The notes under the pieces: generated by a model | Seen by the model: only the letters and a program-made list of their open reading frames with translations | Told to the model about the DNA's origin: nothing | Databases searched by the model: none | Source of the DNA: Streptomyces sp. CB02980 | GTDB lineage: Bacteria > Actinomycetota > Actinomycetes > Streptomycetales > Streptomycetaceae | Assembly: GCF_014451325.2 (NCBI RefSeq) | Contig: NZ_JACSCH020000008.1 | Coordinates: forward strand, 248,001 to 312,000 | Length of the DNA stretch: 64,000 nt | Direction: 5' to 3' | Position numbers and translations under genes: made by a program | Part shown: positions 26,379 through 34,356 of the stretch, in pieces | Layout of the letters: every line of letters begins with the position of its first letter | Position numbering within the stretch: the stretch's first letter is position 1

Positions 26379-26429
26379 AAGGGGGATTCCCTTCGGCTTC
26401 GTTCGCGGAGGTCCGGGGGCGGGCCGGCT

Positions 26430-27062
26430 TCAGGATCCCGCGTGCCGGAGCCGGTGCAGGTCGCGGAGGAGGGCGATCTCCGCCCCGTGGTGGAGGAGTT
26501 CCTGGTTCACCCACCAGACGGTCTCCAGGAAGGGATCCTCCGGATCGCTGCCGTGCGGGTAGGTGCTGTACCCGACGGTGTCGAGCGCCGCGTCGTCGGC
26601 GGACAGCAGCGCGTCCCGCCAGGCCCCGGCGGCGGTGTCGAACGCGGCGACGGCCGTGGCGACGTCCCCGCTGATCGCGTAGTCGTCGCGGGTGAGGGTG
26701 TGGCTGCCGTTCGTGTGGTCGGCGCGGAGCGCGAGCAGCTCGCTGAGGTGACTCAGCCGCCAGGCGATCGTCGTGAACGGCGGCGGGGTCGGGTGCGGTG
26801 CCGGAGTCGCGTCCCGGCCCCAGTCGCCGGAGTCGCTGCCGGCCAGCACGGTGGCGCGTGGTCCGGGACCGTCGGTGCGGCGCCGGACGGACCAGCAGCC
26901 GGGCCCCGGCTCCCAGAGGTACTCCGCGTCGGTCATCGGACCGACTTCGATGTCCGTACCGTTCCCGCTGTCCATCACCGGCCCCGCCATGCGGTCGGTC
27001 AGCCGCCTGCGCGCGAAGTCGAACTGGTCGAGGAGGGGGACGAGTCGTGCGGGTATCGCCAT
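26430..27062 (-). CDS. DinB-family protein
   Basis: A 210-residue four-helix-bundle protein. Signature elements: MAIPARLVPLLDQFDFARRR, the EYLWEPGPGCWSVRRR segment, FTTIAWRLSHLSELLALRAD with the first metal His, and the terminal VWWVNQELLHHGAEIALLRDL with the last two. The three-histidine metal triad fits DinB/YfiT-like thiol-dependent transferases (mycothiol or bacillithiol users). The exact reaction is unknown. ATG at 27062. Downstream it is convergent with the PP2C phosphatase gene. Confidence 0.9.
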   Translation of the reverse strand: MAIPARLVPLLDQFDFARRRLTDRMAGPVMDSGNGTDIEVGPMTDAEYLWEPGPGCWSVRRRTDGPGPRATVLAGSDSGDWGRDATPAPHPTPPPFTTIAWRLSHLSELLALRADHTNGSHTLTRDDYAISGDVATAVAAFDTAAGAWRDALLSADDAALDTVGYSTYPHGSDPEDPFLETVWWVNQELLHHGAEIALLRDLHRLRHAGS

Positions 27063-27074
27063 CGGGGGGCTCCG

Positions 27075-27215
27075 GGTCGCAGAGGGGCCGGGCAGGTGGT
27101 CGGCAGGCGGAGGGGCAGGCGGGATCAGGTACGGCCGGTCGGCAGGCGAAGGGCAGGCGAAGGGCAGGCGAAGGGCCGGCGGGATCGGGCCCGGCCGGTC
27201 GGCAGGTGGAGCGAC
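27075..27215. repeat. Direct-repeat cluster between the TOBE and DinB genes
   Basis: Two copies of an approximately 30-base segment that begins GGCGGGATC and ends GGCCGGTCGGCAGG lie around 27116-27147 and 27178-27209, separated by three copies of GCAGGCGAAGG. The array ends about 15 bases from the TOBE-gene stop codon. Confidence 0.75.
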
Positions 27216-27223
27216 GGGCCGGA

Positions 27224-27619
27224 TCAGATCCGGTCGATGTGCACGCTCGTCGACTTCACGCGGGCGGTGGCCTGCATGCCGACCTCGAGCCCCAGCTCCT
27301 CCACGGCCTCACGGGTGAGGAGCGAGACGAGCCGGTGCGGACCCGCCTGGATCTCCACCTGCGCGGCGATGTCGCCGAGTTTGACGGCCGTGACGATGCC
27401 GGGGAACGCGTTGCGCACCGACGTGTACGCCGTGTCGTCGTCGCCCTGGCCGCTCTGGGCGACCTCGACGGAGAAGGCGGCCAGGTCGCGGCCGTCGATG
27501 AGACGTCGGCCGTTCTCGTCGCGATGGGTGACGAACCGGCCGCCGTCGGCCCAGCGGCGGGCGGTGTCGGGGCTCACGCCCAGCAGGCGCGCCGCCTGCC
27601 CGATGGTGTAGGACTGCAT
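27224..27619 (-). CDS. MerR-like helix-turn-helix plus TOBE domain regulator
   Basis: 131 residues: an N-terminal MerR/excisionase-type HTH (YTIGQAARLLGVSPDTARRW followed by ADGGRFVTHRDENGRRLIDG, residues 3-45) and a C-terminal TOBE domain (NAFPGIVTAVKLGDIAAQVE, then TREAVEELGLEVGMQATARVKSTSV, residues 68-127) of the kind that binds molybdate or similar oxyanions in ModE and Mop proteins. A role as a molybdate-responsive or oxyanion-responsive regulator is inferred. The ATG at 27619 is itself inside one arm of a 12-bp inverted repeat (27615-27655), strongly suggesting autoregulation. No molybdate transporter gene is adjacent. Confidence 0.88.
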   Translation of the reverse strand: MQSYTIGQAARLLGVSPDTARRWADGGRFVTHRDENGRRLIDGRDLAAFSVEVAQSGQGDDDTAYTSVRNAFPGIVTAVKLGDIAAQVEIQAGPHRLVSLLTREAVEELGLEVGMQATARVKSTSVHIDRI

Positions 27620-27655
27620 ATGCGAGAGATTACGCCCCCGAGGCTCGCATATGCA
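27615..27655. promoter_or_regulatory. 12-bp inverted repeat, probable operator of the MerR-TOBE gene
   Basis: Perfect arms TGCATATGCGAG (27615-27626) and CTCGCATATGCA (27644-27655), 17-base spacer. Each arm contains the self-complementary GCATATGC, so there are two dyads 29 bases apart, and a third partial copy ATGCGCATA follows at about 27663. It covers the start codon and lies in the AT-richest part of the region. Confidence 0.72.
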
Positions 27656-27698
27656 AGGAAAATGCGCATACCTCACCAGGTGGGGCAAGTTCCATGAT

Positions 27699-28178
27699 TC
27701 AGGTGGAATCCGAGCGTCGTCCGACCGCCTCGACCAGCGGCAGCAGCCGGTGGGCCACCCGCTCCCGCAGCGCGATCTCGGTACGGGTGCGGACCACCCC
27801 GGGCAGCTGGATGAGCCGCTGGATGACGTCCTCCAGGTGCCCGGCGTCGCGGGCTACCACCCGGGTGAGCAGATCGCCGCCGCCGGTGATGGAGAAGGCC
27901 TCCACGATCTCCGGCACGGCCGCGAGCGCGTCGCCGACCTCGTCGAGGTGCCCCTGGGTCGCCTCGACATGGACGAAGGCGAGCACCGGGTGCCCCAGTG
28001 CGGCCGGAGAGAGGACCGGACCGGTCGCGGTGATCACCCCGTCGCGCTCCAGCCTGTCGATCCTGGCCTGAACGGTGCCCCGCGCCACGCCCAGGATCCG
28101 CGCGTACTCGCGCACGCTCGTCCGCGGCTGCTCGATGAGCAGCCGCAGGATCCGGGTGTCGAGCTCGTCCACGGCCAT
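27699..28178 (-). CDS. Lrp/AsnC-family transcriptional regulator
   Basis: 159 residues: N-terminal HTH (DELDTRILRLLIEQPRTSVR, EYARILGVARGTVQARIDRLERDGVI) and a C-terminal RAM/Lrp ligand domain (LAFVHVEATQGHLDEVGDAL, VPEIVEAFSITGGGDLLTRVVARD, IQRLIQLPGVVRTRTEIAL). Members sense amino acids and control their transport or catabolism. ATG at 28178 with GAGGAGG about eleven bases upstream. The divergent FAD-Rieske oxidoreductase gene, about 227 bases away, is a possible target. Confidence 0.93.
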   Translation of the reverse strand: MAVDELDTRILRLLIEQPRTSVREYARILGVARGTVQARIDRLERDGVITATGPVLSPAALGHPVLAFVHVEATQGHLDEVGDALAAVPEIVEAFSITGGGDLLTRVVARDAGHLEDVIQRLIQLPGVVRTRTEIALRERVAHRLLPLVEAVGRRSDST

Positions 28179-28404
28179 ACTCGGCGGTCCTCCTCTGTTC
28201 CTTCGGCCCGGCACGGGGGTACCTGGGTTCGGAATCGTTTCATTCCGGTACGGAATCCGCTCCTCCAGGGCCCTCGGAGCGTCCCCCAGGGTCTTTCCGC
28301 GCGCGCGGAGGCGGCCGGAAGGCGACTGAGCTCGGCGGCTCCGGGTATCTCCCGAGGAGGAGTACCGCGTGCCGTCCGCCGGGCACCCGCGGAGAGGAGC
28401 GATC

Positions 28405-29817
28405 ATGCGACGCGGATCCGGGAACTCGTACTGGATGGCGTCGGCGCCGTCGCCCGGCGTCGCGCACCCGCCCCTGGACGGTGATCGCTCCGCCGACGTG
28501 GTCGTCGTGGGGGCCGGTGTCGCCGGAGTGTGCACCGCCCGGGAGCTGGTCCGAGCGGGGGCCGACGTGGTCCTCCTGGAGGCCGACCGGATCGCGGCCG
28601 GCGTGACCGGGCACGCCGCCGGCGAACTGACCTCCCTGCACGGCCTCTGTTACGCCCACCTGCGCCGCCGCCGGGGCCCGGAGGCCGCCGCCCTGTACGC
28701 CGACGCCCAGGAGGGCGCCCTGCGTCAGGTGGAGCGGGACTGCGCGGAACTGGGTGTCGACGCGGAGATCGAACACCGGCCGGCGTTCACGTACACCGCC
28801 GACGAGGGCAGCACGGCGGAGATCCACGAGGAGGCGGATGCCGCTGAGGAGGCGGGCCTGCGCGCGACGACGGTGACGGACGCGGGGCTCCCCTACCCGG
28901 TCGTGGCCGCCGTGCGGGTGGAGGACCAGCTGCAGTTCCACCCGCGCCGGTACCTGCTCGGCCTGGCGGACGACTTCGTCGCGCAGGGCGGTCGCCTCCA
29001 CGAGGGCACCCGCGTCACCGAGCTCCACGACGGCGCCGAATGCCGTCTCACGGTGGAGGGCGGAGCCGCGGTCCACGCCCGGGACGTCGTCCTCGCCACC
29101 CACTTCCCGCTCCGCTGCCACAGCAGCCTCCTGGTGCGCCTCTCGGTGCGCAGGGAGCTCGTCGTCGCCGCGTCCGTGGACGAACGCCATGCCCCGTACG
29201 GCATGTACGTGACGTTCGACGACGGCGCCCGGTCGGTGCGTACGGCTCCGCTGGGCGAGGGACGGCGATTGCTGATCGTGGCGGGCGAGGCGTTCGAGCC
29301 GGGCAGCGGGGGCGTGCCCGAGAGGTACGCCAGCCTGGAGGCCTGGGCGCGCGGACACCTGCCGGGCTTCGCCGAGGCGGCGGAGACCCACCGGTGGGCC
29401 GCTCAGGACGTCCACACACCGGACGGGATGCCCTGCGTGGGCCACGAACACCCGGACACCCAGCACGTCTACCTCGCCACCGGCTTCGGCGGATGGGGCC
29501 TCAGCAACGGCGTCGCCGCCGGCCGCCTGCTGGCCGCGCACATGACGGGCGCGCCGCGCCCGGCGTGGACGGAACTCGTCGACCCGCGCCGTCACCTGCC
29601 GGTGCGCGAGGTACCCGGGGTCGTACGGCAACAGTCCACGGTGGCCCGCCACTACGTGGCGGGTTGGCGGACGGCCCGACGCTGCACCCACATGGGCTGC
29701 GAACTGGGCTTCAACGAGGCCGAACAGACCTGGGAGTGCCCCTGCCACGGCTCCCGCTTCGTAGCCGACGGCAGCGTTCTCCAAGGCCCGGCCACGCGCG
29801 CGCTGGCGGAGGACTGA
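28405..29817 (+). CDS. FAD-dependent (DAO-type) oxidoreductase with C-terminal Rieske 2Fe-2S domain
   Basis: 470 residues. N-terminal Rossmann motif VVVVGAGVAGVCTARELVRA and LLEADRIAAGVTGHAAGELT place it in the D-amino-acid/glycine oxidase fold; the second FAD block is VYLATGFGGWGLSNGVAAGR. The last 60 residues form a Rieske domain: CTHMGCELGF and WECPCHGSRF give the CxH...CxxH ligands. This fusion is found in a group of oxidoreductases whose substrate is not established. ATG at 28405 with GAGGAG five bases upstream; the open frame extends twelve codons earlier. No partner reductase nearby. Confidence 0.92.
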   Translation: MRRGSGNSYWMASAPSPGVAHPPLDGDRSADVVVVGAGVAGVCTARELVRAGADVVLLEADRIAAGVTGHAAGELTSLHGLCYAHLRRRRGPEAAALYADAQEGALRQVERDCAELGVDAEIEHRPAFTYTADEGSTAEIHEEADAAEEAGLRATTVTDAGLPYPVVAAVRVEDQLQFHPRRYLLGLADDFVAQGGRLHEGTRVTELHDGAECRLTVEGGAAVHARDVVLATHFPLRCHSSLLVRLSVRRELVVAASVDERHAPYGMYVTFDDGARSVRTAPLGEGRRLLIVAGEAFEPGSGGVPERYASLEAWARGHLPGFAEAAETHRWAAQDVHTPDGMPCVGHEHPDTQHVYLATGFGGWGLSNGVAAGRLLAAHMTGAPRPAWTELVDPRRHLPVREVPGVVRQQSTVARHYVAGWRTARRCTHMGCELGFNEAEQTWECPCHGSRFVADGSVLQGPATRALAED

Positions 29818-30030
29818 GCCGGCGGGCAGCGCGGGTGGTGCGCTGAGGCCGTCGGGGAGGGCGCGACGACGGCGGGGTGAAGGGCACGGAGGGGTGGCAG
29901 AGGAGGGCCGGCCGGGTGCAGGCCCCGGCCGTCCTCGCGAACCGCCCGAGTGGGTGATCGGACAGGGCATCCGGCGGAGGCGGCGAGCGGGATCCCGGCC
30001 CCCGCGCGCGGTCGGCGCAGAGTGGGCGGC

Positions 30031-31011
30031 GTGGATGTCGAGGAAGTCGCCGAGGAGTTGTACGGGCTGAGGCCGGCGGAGTTCGTGGCCGCGCGGGACA
30101 CGTACGTCGCCCGGGCGCGTGCGGCGAAGGACGCGAGGGCGGCGAAGGCCGTCGCCGGCCTGCGGCGCCCGTCGCTCGCCGCGTGGGCGGCGAACCGGCT
30201 GGCCCGGCAGCGGCAGCAGGAGGCTCAGCAGTTCCTTGCCCTGGGGGAGACCCTGAGGGAGGCTCACCGGACGCTCGACGCCGAGCAGCTGCGGGCGGCG
30301 AGCGGGCAGCGGCAGCAGCTGATCGCCGCGCTCGCCCGTACGGCCGCCGCGCTCGCGGGAGAGGCGGGGCTGGCCGTGAGCGACACGGTGCTGCACGAGA
30401 TCGAGCAGACCCTGCACGGCGTTCTCGCCGACCGGGACGTGGCCGAGCAGTGGTCGAGGGGCCGCCTCGTCAAGGCGCCCGAAGCGGTGGTCGGATTCCC
30501 CGCGGTCGCGCCGGAGGCCGTGCCCGCCCGCCGTGCCCCGGCCGCCGGAGCAGCGGAAGCCGCCGCGACCACTGCGACCGCCGAGACCGCCGCGACCACT
30601 GCGACCGCCGAGACTGCCGAAGGCGAGGAGGCGGCCGGAGCCGCCGAACGGCCGGCGCCGAAGAAGAAGCCGGCCCGCGGTGAGGAGGCGCGGCGCCTGC
30701 GCGAGCTCGCACGTGCCCGTACGGCGGTGGAGGAAGCCGACGGCGAGGTCGGCCGGCGCGAGCGGGAGCTCGTCGAGGCCCGTGACGCGCGGCAGACCGC
30801 GGCGGAGGCGGCCGAAGAGGCGGCCGAGCTCGTCGGTCGGCTGGAGCGCGAGCTGCACGACGGCCGGAAGGCCAGGCAGGAGGCGAGGGCGGCGGCCACG
30901 ACGGCGGGCAAGGCGGTGACGACCGCGGAGCACGCCCTGCGGGAGGCCCGCCGTGCCGCCGCGCAGGCCGCCGGCGCTGTTCAGGACCTGGAGCGCCCGA
31001 GTCGGGGGTGA
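30031..31011 (+). CDS. Alanine-rich coiled-coil protein of unknown function
   Basis: About 326 residues. The N-terminal part (MDVEEVAEELYGLRPAEFVA, ARDTYVARARAAKDARAAKA, LRRPSLAAWAANRLARQRQQ) is a recognisable actinobacterial domain of unknown function; the middle has a repeated Ala/Thr/Glu tract (ATTATAETA twice), then PKKKPARGEEARRLRELARA leads into a long coiled coil to the C-terminus. No signal peptide or membrane segment. The GTG at 30031 is preferred; GTG at 30022 is possible. The stop lies in the first unit of an imperfect tandem array. Confidence 0.72.
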   Translation: MDVEEVAEELYGLRPAEFVAARDTYVARARAAKDARAAKAVAGLRRPSLAAWAANRLARQRQQEAQQFLALGETLREAHRTLDAEQLRAASGQRQQLIAALARTAAALAGEAGLAVSDTVLHEIEQTLHGVLADRDVAEQWSRGRLVKAPEAVVGFPAVAPEAVPARRAPAAGAAEAAATTATAETAATTATAETAEGEEAAGAAERPAPKKKPARGEEARRLRELARARTAVEEADGEVGRRERELVEARDARQTAAEAAEEAAELVGRLERELHDGRKARQEARAAATTAGKAVTTAEHALREARRAAAQAAGAVQDLERPSRG

Positions 31012-31135
31012 TCGGGCCGGGCAGGGACCGCGCCGCGCCGGAGCCAGGGTGACCCGGTCGGGCGGGGACGGCAGCGCGTCGACGCCAGGGTGTCCGGGCC
31101 GGGACGGCGACACGTGCCCGCGCCGGGGTGGTCCG
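31000..31135. repeat. Imperfect tandem repeats after the coiled-coil gene
   Basis: Three diverged units of about 38-43 bases beginning GGGTGA or GGGTGT and containing CCGGG(C/G)GGGAC lead on from the stop codon, followed by a partial fourth (GGGTGGTCCG). The remaining sequence to 31309 shows no gene-like frame. Confidence 0.55.
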
Positions 31136-31309
31136 TTGGCCGCCGGGCGGTCAACGGAGACCGCCTCTCACTGGGCCAATGGCCCACTCGATGGCTCAGG
31201 AGTTGAGCCAGGGGCGCCCCGGATGGTTTCCTTGGCGTATCCAGGTACTTTCGGCGCCGCGCAGCGCCGGGGCGGCGACGAGGCCGGTCCGGACCGCGGC
31301 GCCTTCGTC

Positions 31310-32896
31310 ATGTCCGCGAGCTCCCACCACCCCGGGACGCCGCGAGGCAGGGCGGAAGGCAAGACGAGGGGGCGGTTCACAGCCGTGAAGAGGATGTTCG
31401 TGGCACCGGATCCGGGGCACGTCAGGTTGAAGAACTCGCTGCGCGCCGTCATGGGCATCGCGCTCGCCGTCGCCCTCGCGGAGCTCGCCGGCCTCTCGCT
31501 GACCGCGTCGATCACCGGCGGTCTGGCCGCGCTGCTCGCGCTCTTCACCGTGATGGACTCCACCGTCCGCGCGCAGGCCGTCACCACCCTGCTCCTCCCG
31601 GCCGCGGGCTTCCCCGTCCTCGCGCTCGCCACAGCGCTGCACGACATCACGCTGCTGCGGGACGTCGCCTTCCTCGCCGTGGTCTTCTGCGGGGTCTACG
31701 CCCGGCGCTGGGGCCCGCGCGGGCATGCGCTGGGGATCTTCGCGTTCATGAACTTCTTCACCACCCAGTTCCTGCATGCCGTCCCCGGGCAGCTCCCCGA
31801 GCTGTGCGCGGCCGTCGGCATCGCCCTGGCCGCCGCCGGCGCGGTGCGCTTCCTCCTGTGGCCGCTGGAACGCCGTACGCCTCCGCCCGCCGCGCCGGCA
31901 CCGCTGCCCGGCTCCGGGCTCTCGCGTGTGACCACCCGGCAGGCGATCCAGGCCGCGGCCGCGTGCGCCGTGGCGCTCGCGATCGGCCAGGTGCTCTCCG
32001 AGGACCGGTGGTACTGGGCCGTCGGCACGACGTGGTGGATCTTCGTCAACACCGTGTCGCGGGGCGAGACGCTGGTACGCGGCTTCCGCCGGGTCCTCGG
32101 CACGGTGATCGGGATCGCCGTCGGCATGGTCGTCGCCATCCCGCTCGACGGGGCCGTGGTCCCCACGGCCGCCCTGGTGGCCCTCTGCGTCTTCGGGATC
32201 TTCTACACCGCGCCCGTCTCGTACAGCTGGATGATGCTGGCCGTGACCGTGATGGCGGGTCTGCTCTACGGGCTCCTCGGCGTGCTCGACCCGGCGCTGC
32301 TGGTGCTCCGTCTCGAGGAGACCGCCGTGGGCGCGGTGTGCGCGGCGCTCGCCGTGCTGCTCATCCTCCCGGTCACCACGCACGCGATCAACGACGCCTG
32401 GATCCAGCGCGCGCTGCAGGGCGTACGGTCGGCGACCTCCGCCTCCCTGCGGCGCCTGTCGGGTGACGAGGACGCCGACCCGACCCCTCACGCCGCCGAG
32501 CTGGAGCTGCTGCTCGGACGCGTACGGCTCTCCCTCGCCCCGCTGGTCCACCCGCTGAGCCCGTTCCGCGGCCGGAAGGCCCGCGCGCGGCGGGTCCTTG
32601 CGCTGCTCGACGAGTGCGCCGACGAGGTGCGGGGGCTCGCCGCCGTGGCGGCCGACCCGGCCGCGAGCCACGACGCCCGCCTCGCCGCGGCCTGCTGGCG
32701 CGTCGAGGCCGCGGTGGAGCGGCTGACGTCACCCCGGGGTGGGCGCGAGACCGGGGAGCGAGTGGCGGCGGACGGTGCGGCCGCCCCGGCCACCGGTCAG
32801 GCGGCGCTCGGGCACGTCAGCGGTCTGGAGAAGCTCCTCGCCGCGCTCGACGAGCCGCTGCGCACGCCGCCGGGCTCGTTGCTCGTTCGCTCCTGA
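31310..32896 (+). CDS. FUSC-family inner-membrane transporter-like protein
   Basis: 528 residues with two blocks of hydrophobic helices: residues about 37-170 (NSLRAVMGIALAVALAELAG, ITGGLAALLALFTVMDSTVR, RWGPRGHALGIFAFMNFFTT) and about 215-360 (ATRQAIQ-like start, WYWAVGTTWWIFVNTVSRGE, FRRVLGTVIGIAVGMVVAI, SYSWMMLAVTVMAGLLYGLL). The repeat arrangement and the VSRGETLVRGFRRVLGT motif match the FUSC/aromatic-acid-exporter fold (AaeB, YccS relatives). A soluble helical tail follows. Likely an efflux component for aromatic or organic acids, by family only. ATG at 31310 chosen; GTG at 31385 is a shorter alternative. Downstream intergenic 32897-33100 contains repeats. Confidence 0.85.
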   Translation: MSASSHHPGTPRGRAEGKTRGRFTAVKRMFVAPDPGHVRLKNSLRAVMGIALAVALAELAGLSLTASITGGLAALLALFTVMDSTVRAQAVTTLLLPAAGFPVLALATALHDITLLRDVAFLAVVFCGVYARRWGPRGHALGIFAFMNFFTTQFLHAVPGQLPELCAAVGIALAAAGAVRFLLWPLERRTPPPAAPAPLPGSGLSRVTTRQAIQAAAACAVALAIGQVLSEDRWYWAVGTTWWIFVNTVSRGETLVRGFRRVLGTVIGIAVGMVVAIPLDGAVVPTAALVALCVFGIFYTAPVSYSWMMLAVTVMAGLLYGLLGVLDPALLVLRLEETAVGAVCAALAVLLILPVTTHAINDAWIQRALQGVRSATSASLRRLSGDEDADPTPHAAELELLLGRVRLSLAPLVHPLSPFRGRKARARRVLALLDECADEVRGLAAVAADPAASHDARLAAACWRVEAAVERLTSPRGGRETGERVAADGAAAPATGQAALGHVSGLEKLLAALDEPLRTPPGSLLVRS

Positions 32897-32968
32897 CGAT
32901 TCCGGCACGTCGCCGACACGTCTGCGGCACGCCCGGGGCACCCAGCCGGGCACGCCCCCTGGGGCGCG

Positions 32969-33030
32969 CGCCCCGGCACCTCCCGGGCACGCCCCCGGCG
33001 CGCCCCGGCACCTCCCGGGTACGCCCCCGG
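32969..33030. repeat. Two-copy 32-bp direct repeat after the FUSC gene
   Basis: Two 30-base units (32969-32998 and 33001-33030) differing at one position share the core GCACCTCCCGGG and CACGCCCCC/TACGCCCCC, preceded by looser GGCAC(A/G)-rich copies from 32913 on. Confidence 0.85.
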
Positions 33031-33105
33031 CATCGCCGGAGGACGCCGCCGACGCGCCCGCCGGTCCCGCGCGCCCGACCCGCCGCGTCGTCCCGCTCCT
33101 CTCTC

Positions 33106-33121
33106 TTTGGTCTAGACCGCC
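33106..33121. promoter_or_regulatory. DasR-like operator (dre-type palindrome) upstream of the lactonase gene
   Basis: TGGTCTAGACC (33108-33118) is the perfect central dyad of the DasR site whose consensus is A(C/G)TGGTCTAGACCA(C/G)T. The outer bases match less well (12 of 16 in total). It lies 67 bases before the lactonase start, a position suitable for repression. Confidence 0.5.
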
Positions 33122-33184
33122 TGCTACCGTCGGCCGGACGCAGGCCGGTCGACCGCGACCGGCCACGGGGACAGGGGAGGCGCC

Positions 33185-34240
33185 GTGGGCGGCACAGAGA
33201 CGGTTCGGGACCGGAGCGCGGTACGGGCGTACATCGGCTCCTTCACCTCGGCGGGCGGGCGGGGAGTCCTCGCCGCCGACGTGGACCCGGAGACGGGCGC
33301 GCTGACCGTCACCGGCGGCAGCGACGCTCTCGCCGACCCCTCGTTCCTCGCCCTCGCGAGCCCCGTGCTGCACGCCGTCTCCGAGACCGCGGCGGGGGCC
33401 GTCGCCGCCTTCGACGTCAGCGGGCCCGAACCCCGCCTCCTCGGCGCGCCCGTCCCCGTCGACGGCGCGGCACCCACCCACCTCGCCCTCGCCGCCGGGC
33501 ACCTCCTCACCGCCAACTACACCTCCGGCAGCGTCACCGCCCTGCCGCTGGCCGGGGACGGCACCGCCCGCCCCGCCACGACCGTCCTCCGGCACGAGGG
33601 CAGCGGCCCCGTCACCTCCCGGCAGGCCGGCCCGCACGCCCACCAGGTGCTTCCCGACCCCAGCGGCCGCTGGATCGTCAGCGTGGATCTCGGCACCGAC
33701 TCCGTGCGGATCTGCGCCCTGGACCCCGACACCGGGGCCCTCACCCTCCACGGCGAGACCGCGCTGCGCCCCGGCACCGGACCGCGTCATCTCGCGTTCC
33801 ACCCGGCCGGCACGCACGCGTACGTCCTGAACGAGCTGGAACCCACCCTCACCGTCTGCCGCTGGGACGCCGACGCCGGTGTCCTCGAACCACTCGGCGA
33901 GACCTCCGTCGTCCCCGAGGGCGCCCCCGGTCCCAGCCATCCCTCCGAGGTCGTCGTCGCCCCCGACGGGCGCTTCCTCTGGGCCGCCGTGCGCGGGGAC
34001 GACACCCTCGCGGTGCTCGCCCTCGACCCCGACGGGGCCAAGGCCGCCCTGGTCGCCACCGTGCCCTGCGGCGGCAGCTGGCCCCGCGACCTGACCCTCG
34101 CCCCGTCCGGCCGGCACCTGTACGCCGCCAACGAGCGCTCCGGCGACGTCACCTGGTTCGCCCTCGACCCCGAGACCGGGATCCCCGCGCGCGCGGGCTC
34201 CGTCGAGGCTCCCGCCGCCTCCTGCGTCGTCTTCGGCTGA
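33185..34240 (+). CDS. Seven-bladed beta-propeller lactonase-family protein
   Basis: 351 residues with the repeating blade pattern of the 6-phosphogluconolactonase (YbhE-type) family: RAYIGSFTSAGGRGVLAADV, LLTANYTSGSVTALPL, HAHQVLPDPSGRWIVSVDLG, GPRHLAFHPAGTHAYVLNEL, SHPSEVVVAPDGRFLWAAVR and WPRDLTLAPSGRHLYAANER. No signal peptide, so cytoplasmic. Real substrate uncertain: many members are not 6-phosphogluconolactonases. GTG start at 33185 with GGGGAGG five bases upstream. A DasR-like site suggests link to aminosugar control. Ends before a large bidirectional hairpin. Confidence 0.9.
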   Translation: MGGTETVRDRSAVRAYIGSFTSAGGRGVLAADVDPETGALTVTGGSDALADPSFLALASPVLHAVSETAAGAVAAFDVSGPEPRLLGAPVPVDGAAPTHLALAAGHLLTANYTSGSVTALPLAGDGTARPATTVLRHEGSGPVTSRQAGPHAHQVLPDPSGRWIVSVDLGTDSVRICALDPDTGALTLHGETALRPGTGPRHLAFHPAGTHAYVLNELEPTLTVCRWDADAGVLEPLGETSVVPEGAPGPSHPSEVVVAPDGRFLWAAVRGDDTLAVLALDPDGAKAALVATVPCGGSWPRDLTLAPSGRHLYAANERSGDVTWFALDPETGIPARAGSVEAPAASCVVFG

Positions 34241-34291
34241 GGCCGGGCCGTAGGGCCCGTCCGAGTCCGAGATCCGCGAGACCGTACGTCG

Positions 34292-34339
34292 GAACGCCGA
34301 AGGGCCCGCACCGGATCCGGTGCGGGCCCTTCGGCGTAC
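34292..34339. terminator. Near-perfect 48-bp palindrome acting as bidirectional terminator
   Basis: A 44-base perfect dyad (34294-34337) centred on GGATCC, with arms containing CGAAGGGCCCGCACCGG, lies between the convergent lactonase and CbiX-like genes. The stem would be 22 bp with essentially no loop bases, an extremely stable RNA hairpin in either direction. Confidence 0.85.
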
Positions 34340-34356
34340 GGGCGGGGTGGCGGGCC

